The notes under the pieces were generated by a model. It was given only the letters and a program-made list of their open reading frames with translations, ran no database searches and was not told the origin of the DNA. Source: Neckera pumila (lineage: Eukaryota > Streptophyta > Bryopsida > Hypnales > Neckeraceae). Taken from it: 64,000 nt of DNA. Each line of letters begins with the position of its first letter. The first letter of the stretch is position 1. The stretch is taken from the NCBI GenBank assembly GCA_963969595.1, contig OZ018415.1, positions 18,538,001 to 18,602,000 on the forward strand, given 5' to 3'. A program made the translations under genes and the position numbers. Below are positions 1 to 11,060 of the stretch, in pieces.

Positions 1-140
1 TTACACCAAGCAATGTACCAACCCAAAAATAGTGAAGTTCATGTTATTAAGTAACCCAAACCCACTGAGCAACACACCGGAGTACGTTTACAGTTGTTCC
101 GAAGATGTTGGAAACCCTAAATCTTCAATTCAATGACCCT

Positions 141-170
141 GGAACCCTAAACCCTAAACCCCAAACCCTC
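141..170. repeat. Interstitial telomere-like repeat
   Basis: The sequence contains CCCTAAACCCTAAACCCC followed by CAAACCCTC, which is the plant telomere word CCCTAAA in two to three degenerate copies. It is far too short to be a chromosome end. Such short telomere-like words are common inside plant chromosomes and as telo-box promoter motifs. Confidence 0.7.
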
Positions 171-2100
171 AATTTTGTCACATTATGCATTTCTATATGT
201 CTAGGTTTGACAAAGGATAGTGTAAATTTTACCCCCTTTGGAAGATATGGCGGTTTTAGGGTGGTTTGGCCCCTATAAATGCCTAGAGCAAGTTGATGGC
301 CTATTTGTATTTAGCCATTTTTAAATTTGCTTAGAATTATGGGATCTCTGATAAAATGTTGCTTAAACATTTAATTTCCTAACCTAGAAAGCCCCTCCCA
401 CCCTCCCGTATGTCTAATTTCTGTATAGTAGTTGTTATAAGAACTTTTAGCCACAGACTTGTCTCTGACACTAAATTATAAAATTTGGCCTTCCTTTGAG
501 GTTTTGTTTTTTTGGGGTCTTTATTATTCTTTCAGCCATAGAAAGTGATTTTATATTTCTTGGCTTAGTCCAAACTATACAAAGGCAATTGGTTATTCTT
601 TGTATGAGTAGACTTAATTTATCTAGCATGAAGGGTGAAAAATTAGAAGCTTCTATGTTGGGTGGAGTATGGCACAAGGCAATTTGACTTGACTAGTCTC
701 CTTGGTTGTCACGTCACAAGTTGTATCATGCCTAGGCACTGAGTGGTGGCTATTAGTTTACGTGTGTGGTCCTAAATAATCCAAGTGTCGTGGAGGTTTG
801 TATTTTCCTTATTTAGGATGCCTTCGTGGACAAGTCTGGTTGACTTGACTAATTTTTTTTCCTTAGCATCCAAGTCCTAATGACTTGGGGGCTTAAGGTA
901 TAATTTCTTGGAGCCCAAGGCACGCGTCTTTGGGACCCAAGACTTGGACTAAACCTAACCATGGTTGACCATGATGGATATAAAGGACTGAAACTACTCT
1001 TGAACCTGCACAATTGAGTTTTGTTGGTTGGCTCTCACGAGGTGTTGGAAGTGACTACGAGAGTTTGGTGTGAGGACTAGAAATGGCGTCTACACAGGTC
1101 TTTTATGAGGCTCCATGTGTTAGACTGTGATTTGGAATTTGTTGTTTTGGTTTTTGTTTGATGTATAGAGCTTTGTCAAGTTGATTTTTCTATTGCGATT
1201 GCAATAACACGCTGCTATGGGCTGTAGACACCTTGTCTACGACTTACTAACATTCTAATGTTGGGTTTGTCATGGGGACAGGTGAGGTCCATAGCTTCTT
1301 TGGATAATTCATCATGGCAGCTCTCTCCAAGACCTTGACAACAGATTGTGTTATTTTATTGGGGATCTAAATCACTTGGTTACAAGATTTAGTTTACAAC
1401 ATGATTTAGTGACTAGACTCTACTTGATTGACATTTTTGCTACTATTGTACCATTTAAAGATGCTGATTTGATCTTTATTTGGTCATTATACATATATAC
1501 TTCTTTGGAATAGTTTATTCAAGAAGTGTTTGATTGATGTGATGGATATGGTGGTTTGTTGATTGGATGTGAGAGATCTCCATTTTGTCTATAACTTGTA
1601 TAGTCCTTTTTAGAAATGGATTTGTATGTTATTTATAGGAAAGGCCCTTTTTAGGGATGTCCCTCCCACCCACCCGGGTTGCCTAAATCCTAAACCCTAG
1701 CATTCATTGCGGACAAGGCACGTGGCATGGAATAATGAAGTATATAGTAACTATATATTGTCCTATAAATGTCAATGAAGGTGGATGTGCTTTGTGAAGT
1801 CATTAATCTATTTGGACTTCATAATTTAATGGAAAGAGTAAAGTAGTCTGCTCTTATAGTGACCACGTAAGAGATTTTTGTCTTTAATAACTTCGAGGAA
1901 GGTGAATTCCTTGAAACAATTTCAGTAAAATTTTTAACTTTCCAAATCGGATTGGCATGTAAGCCAAGTTCGTTCATATGTCTATGACCTTTGTAGACTT
2001 AGTTACAAAACTCTTAATATTTGAACAATATTCGTAGTACTTGTAGTTACAAAATTTGTAATATTCGTAAAATTCGAATATTTGAAGTTAAAAAGCATTG
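171..2100. other. No gene recognised
   Basis: I see no convincing coding region here; the only frames of over 60 codons are a short overlapping pair on opposite strands near 470-690. Around 690-1,130 a mixed-composition stretch with a TATA-like word (GATATAAAGG near 978) could be the promoter part of an old long terminal repeat, but I found no partner repeat, primer-binding site or TG/CA ends, so it is left unassigned. Confidence 0.4.
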
Positions 2101-3477
2101 GTCACTGAATCCAACGACCTCCAAAAATGTATACGATAGATGTATTGCCAAAAGGGAAATGTGAGGGTGCGGCATGTTCGGAATTAGGAAGACAGTCGCT
2201 TTTTGCAAGACAGCACATTACGTCTCTCATTCGGTTTGGCCAGTTCAGGTTGCCAACTTGAGTATTATGTCCTTTGCATGAAAACTCCCATTCAATTGTG
2301 TTAAAAGAATGCAAAAAAAGGAGTAGTCCGCATGCAATTACTGACTGGACAATGCTAGAGTGGTAAATGCTGAATCCTGTTCCCGGGAAATGCCAAGCTT
2401 GGAGCTTGAACGGATCCTTGATAGCCGCAATGAATGCTGCAGGATTCAAGAATCCGGATCAGATTCGATTTCAAAGGCTGCACGTTTCCTCTCAAAAATC
2501 TCCTAGGGCCCGAATTTCATGCACAGTAACTCATGCGCGACATTTCTACAGTGAGGGGATTGAGACGAACAAGAACGCAGTCAACATTCTGGAAACACGA
2601 TCGCATCCTAAGATTCTACTTGGACACATTGGTGCACGGCTTTGAAGAGTGCATGTGTTAATGAAAATGCAAGTGGATCCTATCCAAGTGAAAGCGGGAA
2701 GCAGGACCTCGGACAATATCATAAATCCCCAACCGAGTTTCCTTCTTTTTCCCAGGCCCACGTGAACGAGCAGTGGCGGTCGAGGAGTGTAGACACTGAG
2801 CTTTCGGTAATTGGCCGTGCTTGTGGATTGTATGGAGCTTGCTGATCCGTCATAGTCGTCCATTTCCACTTTAGGTATGCATTCTTCAAATCCTTATTGC
2901 CTGCGGTTTTGACTTTTACGAGCAATTCAGTGTTTTGAGGACAATATATAGAATTTGTGAAGGAAGAGTGATCAGGCAAGTGATACAAGCATTGAGGAAT
3001 GGCCACAAGGTCACCTTCTATAATTATCTGAGTGTCCGCACTTCAGGATTTGTGAGTTTGATACTAAAGTATAAATTGCGTATCACATGAGTACTAATTG
3101 GTGAAAGAAGATTAGTGTCTACATTGTTGAAGTAGTACAGAATGTGCGCACAACCATTTGCTTTTGGTAGAAACACTGCTGTAAGCGGCACTGTGCATAC
3201 CACTAGCAATGGCAGTTTATAATGTCATTTTCTTCAGTGAAGAACGCTTCTGGTCACTGCATCAGTGGTGAAAGCAACGAAATCGTAAGGTGTAATAGTG
3301 TAGTCCTCAGCCCCTTGTTCTGTATACGGCCATAGACTACGAGTATTGGCTTTCCTACGTAGTCGACATTGTATACCGGAGCCGTGTTGCTCCGACATTT
3401 GATAATCTCCTATCTCTTGTTGAGACCATCAGAAAATATCCCGCTGCAAAAAGCTTCTTCATAGAAGTCTTAAGTTA
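2101..3477. other. Unassigned stretch with short frames on both strands
   Basis: Base composition is more balanced here than in the flanks. Several 60-115 codon frames overlap on both strands with no recognisable motif. This may be the decayed left part of the transposon relic that starts near 3.48 kb, or unrelated old coding DNA. Confidence 0.3.
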
Positions 3478-3545
3478 TTCTCAGTGGGAGACATCCTGCT
3501 CTTCTCAACGGGATTTTCCCGTTGTTCTTAGCGGGAGATATCTAG
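3478..3545. repeat. Palindrome cluster of the DUF7869-like element
   Basis: Three related words lie within 70 bases: GTGGGAGACATCC, the perfect short palindrome AACGGGATTTTCCCGTT, and AGCGGGAGATATCTAGCT. The same CGGGAGAT/ATCTCCCG theme recurs at 5.40-5.47 kb and as a tandem array at 10.87-11.06 kb, always in non-coding parts of the same transposon relic. It may be a protein-binding or structural repeat of that element. Confidence 0.55.
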
Positions 3546-3913
3546 CTGTTTCCATGACGACCTCTCACTTGGTCAACATTCGATAGTGTACAAGATAATA
3601 TCTAATGATGCCTCAATCCAATATATAATATTGTTCCATAATGTGACCTTTCAATGCCTTCGATCATTGGGTCACCAGTTTCATATTCCGGAGGACAATA
3701 TTCCATTTGTATTTTTATTCATTCTTCTTTATGTACTGCAGTAGTGCAACCCCACTCCACCTCGGCCAAAAGCGCAAACCACACATATGGCTGGGTCAGG
3801 GGAGAAATCAACATATCTTGCTTGACTAGCGATGTCTAGTCAATAGTACAAGGTGGACTCATATTCTCAAATTTCCGTCTCCAGGTTCACTCTTCATTAC
3901 GTTGTTCCGGTAT

Positions 3914-4798
3914 ATGGATTCCGGATTCAGTGTGTCAGAGACAATGGATTTGTACTCTGATTCTTTCCATGTTTCCATCACTCCATATGTTGGCGAGTCT
4001 GCCGGAAACGCTGACTCTCAAGAATCTTATGCACGGACTGCTCCGCTGAGCGACGGTGACGTAGTGAGGCTTGACCTTCCGGAGTTTGGCAAAATTGGAG
4101 TGGGTTGTGCTATGGAGGCCCATCCTCAAGGTGAGTGGCTGGGTGTGCCGATCCCTTTTGAGCCGTGGGTATTCGTTCTAGTCAGGCCTTCATTGATCGT
4201 CCTAGAAGCTCAACATATCAAGGTCTTTCCCTGCCAGAGAGGTCTACAGACGCTGGGGGAAATTGAAAACAAGACCGTGCTGTAGAGGGTAGCCAACGTG
4301 GTGAAGGTCATTGTGGATCCGCATGTCGATGGAAGCCCATTCATTTGTCAGGATGACTGGATCAGCCTTGAGGTGCATCAACTGGATTCATTAGGTGTCC
4401 TTCAATCGTCAGGTCGAATTACTTGCTGGAGGGTGGATGATTACTTCCAGAGTTCTATCGTCGGTGAGGGCCACGTAGGTGTGACAGTCCTTGATGTTTT
4501 TGTGGGTAATCTAGACACAATTATGATCTATGCTTGGTGGCTTGTTTTGAGTTGCTGGTTCCCTGATGGTCAATGCTTGAAGGATATAGTCAACCACTTC
4601 TTTGTCTTCCCTGATGTACCAGATCCTTTGGCTTATTTGGGTGGAAGACAGAAGGCACCCTATCGCTTCATAGTTCATCGACCCTCCCTCAGTAAAAAGG
4701 AGACAGTGTTCAGGCGGAAGACGACGGACTTCAAAATTCAGAAGATAAGCTCGCAAAATTGCTACGACAGTCATTGCTACCAACTTTTCTCCCTTTAA
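3914..4798 (+). pseudogene. Unrecognised ORF with one in-frame TAG
   Basis: One reading frame runs from the ATG at 3,914 to the stop at 4,798 and is broken only by TAG at 4,283-4,285, giving about 295 residues if read through. The first half contains PLSDGDVVRLDLPEFGKIG; the second half, after the stop, contains VIVDPHVDGSPFICQDDWI. I recognise no domain. It lies on the same strand just upstream of the DUF7869-like relic, about 170 bases before its first recognisable exon, and has a similar decay level, so it probably belongs to the same mobile element, as an accessory or N-terminal part. It could also be an unrelated captured fragment. Confidence 0.45.
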
Positions 4799-4968
4799 AA
4801 ATCGCTGAAGATCAGGCAGAGATACTTCTCAAAATCATTTGAAGAGCGTTGAGAGTATGGAATTGTTGTTGGTGGACAGTTGCATACTGTACAGTGGACA
4901 CAAAAGCGGAAGTACATTATGCTGGAAGAAGTGGAAGTCTGTGCCATAGCATGATACATTATTTACAG

Positions 4969-5224
4969 AATCCCGAAGTTGACCTATCACAATTACATTG
5001 ACAAGTACAAGGAAGGCATTGTTTTTTCCACACATAGGAACAAAGGGGTTAAGCGGCCTCAACTTCAAACTGTGCTGGTCACTGGTACAATGAAAGCAAT
5101 CATCGACAACACTGCTGACCAAATGCCGCATCAAATGCGATGCATTGGAAATGGGAGAGTGGACACGCTTAAATTCCTGCCTGCTGAAAACAACTGGAAG
5201 CGCGTTCATGCTGATGCTAATGAG
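4969..5224 (+). pseudogene. N-terminal part of DUF7869-like transposon protein
   Basis: After a plausible acceptor (TTTACAG at 4,962-4,968) an open frame begins IPKLTYHNYIDKYKEG and continues through motifs such as MPHQMRCIGNGRVD and AENNWKRVHADANE. It can end at a donor-like GTAGTT at 5,225; without splicing it stops at 5,233. The order of motifs (NWKR, a Pro-rich GLPPVSQ segment in the next exon, then a FAKC Cys motif, then a RRLY...IIHDKMD segment) matches my memory of DUF7869 proteins of mosses, ferns and invertebrates, which are usually carried by DNA transposons. No in-frame stop lies inside this exon. Confidence 0.6.
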
Positions 5225-5593
5225 GTAGTTTGATGGACCCGTCCTTCTCTTGGTTATGATCATTGATGGATTTGTTGAACTGTAATGTCAATGGAAAATC
5301 TCCTGTTGAACTTCTGTATAGGGCCTTCACTTAGTTGGTTCTTTCTGCAAGATATCTCCATGAGAAAGTACTCTATGGATACTTTGTTTGGATGGTTCTC
5401 TCATCGGGATATCTCCCGATAAATTTTGCTGGAGGACTTCAATGCATTCATGTACTCAGCGGGAGATATCTCGTTGTTGTTGCCTGTAATCAATTCTTTT
5501 CATTGCTATTGTTTTTTTTGCGCCTGTCTGTTTCTGAAATCTCATAGTGTTACTGCCTTTGTTGCTTATGCTTCTGTTTCTTGAAAATTGTAG
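5225..5593. repeat. Intron-like spacer with palindromes
   Basis: This 370-base spacer separates two coding blocks of the DUF7869-like relic. It holds ATCGGGATATCTCCCGAT near 5,400-5,420 and AGCGGGAGATATCTCGTT near 5,458-5,475, the same palindrome theme found on both outer sides of the relic. Donor-like GTAGTT and acceptor-like sequence before 5,594 are consistent with an intron of the element. Confidence 0.5.
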
Positions 5594-6604
5594 TTGAATG
5601 TAGAGTATGGCCTTCCTCCCGTTAGCCAAGCAACTGTTAGTAGAATAAAGAAGGAGCACTTCAACAACGTCTAGATTAAGCCTGTTGGTAGCTCTTTTGC
5701 AAAGTGTACGAGTGCGACGAACTGTAGCAGTTCATCCTGAAATCACTAAAAGGGAGCTCGGATTTCGTGGAATTCATGAAGCAGCAAACTTAACATCTTA
5801 ATCATCAAGCATCCTGCCGTCGTCTGTATGCTTTGTGGCGTGAAGAATCTAGGAGGAATCCTCAAGAGATACTGTGTATAATTCATGACAAGATGGACAC
5901 AAGGAAGACGGCTCTCCCAAGAATGCGGGTGACGACAAAGGCCACACAAGGTTTGGGGCAACTTCCCATGAGTATAACTGGAATGGTGGCTCATGGTCAT
6001 GCTGATGGTGCGTATGCACATTATGCACCAGTCTGCTGGCCGGGTGACTCGAACTTCACCACTTCATCGCTCGTTAGACTGTTCAGGCAACTTGAAGGTC
6101 CACCAATTCGAGAGACGGGCGACCTCCTTCCCTATCCACCTGCAAATGTAATGTTCGACGCGCTACTCAAAGGAAAATCTTGGTGTATGGATGCCTTCAA
6201 GTTGATTCCACAGGAAGTTCGGCGTGGATTTAGTCCCCTTTCTAACAAGCTCTATCTTCAGCTTGACAACTCCGCCAAGGATAACAAGAACCAATACCTC
6301 ATGGCGTTCTTGTCTTTGCTTACTGCGCAAGGAGTCTTTAAGGAAATTCAGGTCGGTTTCCTTCTAGTCGGACATACTCACAAAGATATTGATGCGTATT
6401 TTAGCCACTTGTCGAAGGCTTTAAAGAGCAAGAATACATTTGTTGTTGCGGACCTCATGAAGTCAATCATGGAGTCCCAAGAATTGTCATTCATGCCGGA
6501 ATTCATCCAAGAGGTGGCGGATTTCAAGTCCTTCGTCAAGGATACCTGTGCAGTGGTACAGCTAAACTAATTGGTTTGGGAGAGATGCACTGTCGCAGCA
6601 CATG
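5594..6604 (+). pseudogene. Core of DUF7869-like transposase-type protein, broken
   Basis: This block carries the main domain. From 5,600 a frame reads GLPPVSQATVSRIKKEHF and stops at a TAG; a frame change then leads to CDEL, TAG at 5,725-5,727, a stretch ending MKQQT, TAA at 5,791-5,793, and then an open run of more than 250 codons. That run has the family-like landmarks RRLYALWREESRRNP, IIHDKMDTRKTALPR, LYLQLDNSAKDNKNQY and GFLLVGHTHKDIDAYFSHL. The spaced D (HDKMD), D (LQLDNS) and H/D (GHTHKDID) would fit an RNase-H-like transposase fold; that role is inferred. The frame ends at TAA 6,568-6,570 and resumes as LVWERCTVAAHG before the 6.6-9.9 kb block. At least four stops or frame changes make it a relic. 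Confidence 0.7.
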
Positions 6605-7706
6605 GCAAGCAAATTTCCAGTTATAATACCAAAAACCACTTTAAAGTATAACAAAGTGACTCTAAAGATCGAACCTGCGAGATTCTGTGAAGTATCTAGC
6701 CTTATTTGGTCTCTAAGCTAAGTCAGTACCAATATTTCTTCTTCCAATCCTAACACCACAACCGGAAACACAACAACACCAAGAACTACAATCAGACCCT
6801 CTTCTCCTCCTCCAATCCAGTCAACTTTCCGATCCGGTTTGATAAGCTTACTTCTGCTCCTACTACCATATGGTTTAGTTTTACCTCTGTTTCACCATCA
6901 AAGGGTTCCCCCCTTGATTTTGAGAGTGGCAAACCCGCCGCACTTTCTGTGACTTATAGTGGTTGAAGACCCACTTCTCTATTCTCCGATTTCCTACACT
7001 AATCCGGATCCGATTTGATCCTTCACAACAATCCAGAGAATTCTCCGGATCACCGGTCACACAAAGACCCCCCGTACAATCTTCTCATACTACAACGACC
7101 TTAGCACCCCGTTCTGTCTATATGAAGCCAGGTGGCTGCAAGTGAACCCGTCCGTTCCAACATCAACTAAAGCCCTTCCATTTGCCCACTAAGACAACGA
7201 AATCTCTCAGGAGATTGGACACTCAACTGGATTTTCCACCTAGGAGTTCTGGCGCAACTAAGGAATCCCTCCCTATTTGCCTAGCCTAACAACGGTTGTC
7301 CCTTCCGAAATCCTAAACCTTAGAGCTGCTGAGGAACTGAAATCCACTCCCAACACTTTCGCAACCCGCTCACTTGCACATAAGATCAAAATAAGAACGC
7401 CAAAGGGAGAAATCACACCCGCACAAGCATGCGCCTTCCTAACTCCTCACCACACAACCCTGCCGCACACGGGAGAGACACGCAACAAGAGGCCAAGAGA
7501 AGACGTACACAAAAATTGGGCAAAAAGACACCCAGCTCCCAAGTAGGGGCTGACTTATATACAACTTGGTTACAAAGCCAAAAAGGCCCCTAGAAATCCG
7601 TGCTGGACATCCGGGTCCGATCCTAACCAGCCAGACTAGATCAATTTCCGGTCCGGTCCTAACTATCTTACAAAAACTCTGCATTTCTAACTACCTACCT
7701 ACCTAT

Positions 7707-8813
7707 TTACTTTCCAACTCTCCCACCCAGCGTAGGACTCTTGGGTTCCTCGGGCAGTTGGTTGAAGACGTCGGCAAGGTTTCGGCTCCGCTCCCCGGCA
7801 GCTGGATCCGGAAGATTTGACCCTGGCGATGAATCCAGATGAATCGGTTGTCCAGGCCCAGGTCTCCGGTTACTCTTTTTCAACTCGGGTGTCTGATCCT
7901 TGGGCTCCCTCGGATTCGATCCTCTGATTGCAAACAAATCTGGTAGCAAAATATCCAAGAGGTGGATCTCCCGGGAGTACATGGACCCGTTCAGCTTCCG
8001 GCTGCTGATGTCCATCCGGTTGGCTGCCTCTCTTGCTGCCACCAAGGATGCTTCCACCCAATCGGTGAAGTTGGTGAGGATCCGAACTATCCAGGAACCA
8101 GATACCTTCTTCTCCTCATGTACCCCTTTATTAAATAATGCCGCTTTGACTGCGGTGGATCCAGACTCTCTAAGAGTGTCCTTCACTGACTCGGCCACCT
8201 TCCGGGTTGCTTCCGCCATCTCCCGGACTGCAGCCTTGTCTTTGTTGAGGGCTACCATGTCAGCCCTTAGGGTGTCGACTTCCTCCTGAAGCCGACGGAT
8301 CTCTGCCTCCTGCCTCCGGTGCTTCTCCGGATCAGACAGATACTGACCCACCTTACTCGGTAGATCACTATCCACGGGTGCACCCACCAGATCTCCGATA
8401 GTGACGAGAGCCCTCCTCTTGACCTCCCAATCCATTTGTATTCCACACAAGATAACTGTCAACTAGTTGAATGGGTCGGTCGGGTCTTCGAGATCCAGCG
8501 TCTCCACATCCGGTCCCTGTTCTGGGGTGGACCGGGTGGTTGTAGGGGTTCCTCGCTTGCAAGGAGGCGCCGTCTTCATCCGCTTCCTCGGCCGGAGTTG
8601 CTCCTCTTCTTCTTCCGTTTGGGGTTCGGATCCGGTTTGCTCTTCCTGTTTGTCATCCGAGCCCGACTCCCCGTACTTCAGGATGGACTCTTGAAGGCTC
8701 CACGTCTTCTCCTCCATCTCTGTGAGGAGTTGATTCCGCTGGTAAAGGTGGAAGAGATAGGAATTGAAAGGAGTGGCCCTACTCTTTCTGATCCTCGTTA
8801 CCAACTGAGACAC
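7707..8813 (-). CDS. Coiled-coil, acidic/basic ORF of the insertion block, one TAG
   Basis: Read leftward, one frame runs from about 8,813 to 7,707 with a single TAG at 8,463-8,465; no ATG opens the first part, so the true start is unknown. The first part has an acidic run (TEEEEEQLRPRKRMK) followed by a DLEDPTDPFN end. The second part begins near MDWEVKRRALVTIGDLVGAP and has a strongly helical, heptad-like stretch (EIRRLQEEVDTLRADMVAL) and a Pro/Ser/Arg-rich tail. This organisation resembles a structural (Gag-like) or accessory protein of a retroelement, but no zinc knuckle, protease or polymerase is visible. The function is not recognised. Confidence 0.4.
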
Positions 8814-8935
8814 TAGATCGGAAAAGATCCGAGCCTAGTTTACTTTCCGTTCCTTGCTCAGGGAACTGAAATGGTGTTGCCAATGGTCATCGTCATCCTC
8901 GTCCGCTTCTCCGAGTGGACGATTGGAACCAAGAA

Positions 8936-9358
8936 CTATAGGAGGTTACGGTGCTGGTCGCTCTTAGAGTCCACGACCGCGTACCCGTCCTTGTTGCTCG
9001 GCTCCCCATGAAACTTGTCATAGATGAACTTGTCCTTCTTTCCAGCCATGCCGGAACCTCCCATCCGGAAGTTGTAAACTTCCCTCCACCTCTCTTCTTT
9101 CCATTTGGTCGGGCGGCCTCGGAGCGTGTTATCGAATTCGTTCGACACCTTACACCTAATCTCTCTGACCATCTGCTCTTCCCTAAATCCCCAGGGTTTA
9201 TCCATCAACACGAGGCACCCCATGGCGTTGAGGTCCTCCATGAGCTCAGTCCGGGCCGATTCCTCTGTAGGAATGACCAGAACTACCTTTTGGAGCTTGA
9301 TGTCGGAGGAGGAACTGGGCGTGCCCAGTCTGTTTTTACGCAGCTGAGGCATGGACAC
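8936..9358 (-). CDS. Unrecognised ORF of the insertion block
   Basis: A 140-codon frame read leftward; the first ATG is at 9,352 and the frame extends six bases further upstream. It has LGTPSSSSDIKLQKVVLVIP near the start and a basic, Trp-containing C-terminal half (KWKEERWREVYNF, GKKDKFIYDKFHG). It lies upstream of, and on the same strand as, the coiled-coil ORF, 120 bases away, so both may belong to one transcript driven from the TATATA word at 9,626. I do not recognise the family. Confidence 0.35.
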   Translation of the reverse strand: MSMPQLRKNRLGTPSSSSDIKLQKVVLVIPTEESARTELMEDLNAMGCLVLMDKPWGFREEQMVREIRCKVSNEFDNTLRGRPTKWKEERWREVYNFRMGGSGMAGKKDKFIYDKFHGEPSNKDGYAVVDSKSDQHRNLL

Positions 9359-9905
9359 AAGTGGCCACTGAACCCTTACCGGTTGCTACCTCACTCTCTC
9401 CTAGCCGCACGTCCCGTTCCTCACTTCCTCTCGTCCGATCTCAACCGGAAACAACACAAAAACCTGCAATCCACACGCTTTCTACCTTTCCTACACACTC
9501 TGACATGCTCAACCGGAAGCACATACACATACAATGGCTCTGGCGCAGACAGAGGCGTAAAAGCGCTCAAGGTCAGCTTCAGAGCTCGAGGGAAGTAAAG
9601 GAGTGAAAATGAGGACGACCAGCCCTTATATAGTCCCAGGACCCCTGGCAGGTCATCTTAACATTTTCCGGTCCGGTCCATATCAATCCGGTCCAACCCT
9701 AATCCGATCTGAGGTGAGATCCGGATGTAATTCCGTTCCTAAATACTAACATTTTGACCGGATCAGATCCCGTTTTTTCCTTACTAGATTAGCATTGTCT
9801 ATCTCCAGTTTCCTTCTGCCCCTCTAACCGGATACAGATCCTAAATACCCCTTTTCACTCCAATAATTAGATAAGCAAAGGAAAACCAAAAATTCTGGTT
9901 GCGAC

Positions 9906-10842
9906 ATGCACCTTTTCCAGTTCTATGTGGATAGTGATGGAATTCCCATCATGAAGTACAAAAAGTCTGCAGTAGATTCACAGTGGCTACCATCGGATAC
10001 ACCTTCTCGATGCCTGTGGAAGAAAGACCGCATGGGTTGTGCGCCACTCCCTCGAGGTTGCCCAAAGCCTGTTCCTTTCAAGCCTGTGTGGGGTAGCGAA
10101 GTTGTGGAAGCTATGGGAAATCAAGAGAAGGCAGTGGAGGCGGCACGGAAAGCGACCTTAAGCAAGGGTTTGATTCTGTTAGGACTCGAGAAGTACATTC
10201 AGTACTGGCGAAACGGAATGTCCAAATGCGAGGGATTTGCGGCCGCCTCTGCGCCATATGTCGATTACTGGAAACGTGTGTTGCGTGAGCTCAAAAAGCC
10301 CCTTCCCGACTGCCCTTTGGAATTGGTTGAAGGCTTTTGGCCAAAGTACGATTGGAGGTTGCAAGAATCTTCTTGCCAGCGGCCGACCATCAACCCTGTC
10401 GACATGGTTCCTGAAGAAGAGGAATTTGAACCTTATTGCGGACCCGCAAATGAGGTGCCAAGGGAAAGCTTTAATCCTTAGATTGATATTTGACCGGGTT
10501 CATGGGTTTTGCTCAGACCTGAAGACCCCTCAGTATGTGCTGTCTGGCAAGGAAGAGCACTGTCCGACGTCTGCACAGAGGAAGGACATGAGAACAATGG
10601 AAAGTTCATGCTCTAGTATTGAAGACCAGATAATTTCTGAAAGTAACTTGGAATTGATGTACCAAAATTGTTGGTACGGGAAATGGATTGTTGAGAATAG
10701 GCCTCCCACTTGGGTGGACGCATCTTGTGCATTGTACGCCAATTGGTCCAAGAAAGTTAACCCAAAATCACATATTATTCCAAAGAAAAGCAGAGAGGCT
10801 GCCCAGGCGAATTTGAATAGGGCGAATGAGGCGGACCCCTGA
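9906..10842 (+). pseudogene. C-terminal part of DUF7869-like transposon protein
   Basis: After the insertion block the coding text resumes with HLFQFYVDSDGIPIMKYK and SQWLPSDTPSRCLWKKD, which fits the usual C-terminal end of DUF7869-type proteins. The frame stops at 10,481; the same protein appears to continue in another frame (LRLIFDRVHGFCSDLK, then SNLELMYQNCWYGKWIVENRPP, quoted in part) to the stop at 10,842, so there is one frameshift near 10,470. The final segment ends with a basic stretch. Together with the two upstream blocks it completes a transposase relic of roughly 900 residues. Confidence 0.6.
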
Positions 10843-10865
10843 TCGATTAACGTCTTGTGGTCCAC

Positions 10866-11060
10866 CACGACTACTAGGAGATCTCCCAATGCTTTTCTTT
10901 GTTCAGTGTAATTGTGGCCGAGCTATCGGAAGATCTCCCGATGCTTTTTTTTGTTCAATGTGACCGTGGCAAGGCTATCGGGAGATTTCCCGATGGTTTT
11001 TTTTGTTCAATGTGACCGTGCTAGGACTGTCGGGAGATTTCTTGATGGTTTCTTTTCTTC
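10866..11060. repeat. Tandem array of palindrome-centred 55-60 bp units
   Basis: Four neighbouring units each contain a palindrome of the type ATCGGGAGATTTCCCGATGG followed by a T-rich run and TTGTTCAATGTGACCGTGG. The palindromes read, in order, AGGAGATCTCCCAATG, ATCGGAAGATCTCCCGATG, ATCGGGAGATTTCCCGATGG and GTCGGGAGATTTCTTGATGG. The array starts 24 bases after the last stop of the DUF7869-like relic, where a 3' UTR or subterminal repeat region of the element would lie. Each unit could form a short hairpin followed by T's. Confidence 0.75.

Larger units (their letters stand above)
6605..9903 (-). mobile_element. CCGG-rich insertion block splitting the DUF7869-like gene
   Basis: The block has a composition unlike its surroundings: it is GC-richer and studded with CCGG, CCGGATC and GGTCCGGTCC words. 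It interrupts the coding run between ...TVAAHG and HLFQFYVDSDG. A 5-base direct repeat ACATG occurs at both edges (6,600-6,604 and 9,904-9,908), but the ends show no convincing LTR (TG...CA) or long inverted repeat, and removal does not perfectly restore frame, so the boundaries are approximate. Its open frames lie on the minus strand, with TATATA words at 7,556 and 9,626. It is best read as an unclassified, probably non-autonomous element; a large intron with captured DNA is the alternative. Confidence 0.5.

Noticed and set aside
141..170. Chromosome-end telomere
   Set aside because: Only two to three degenerate repeats, with ordinary sequence on both sides.
690..1130. Long terminal repeat with TATA box
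   Set aside because: No second copy, no primer-binding site and no polyprotein found nearby.
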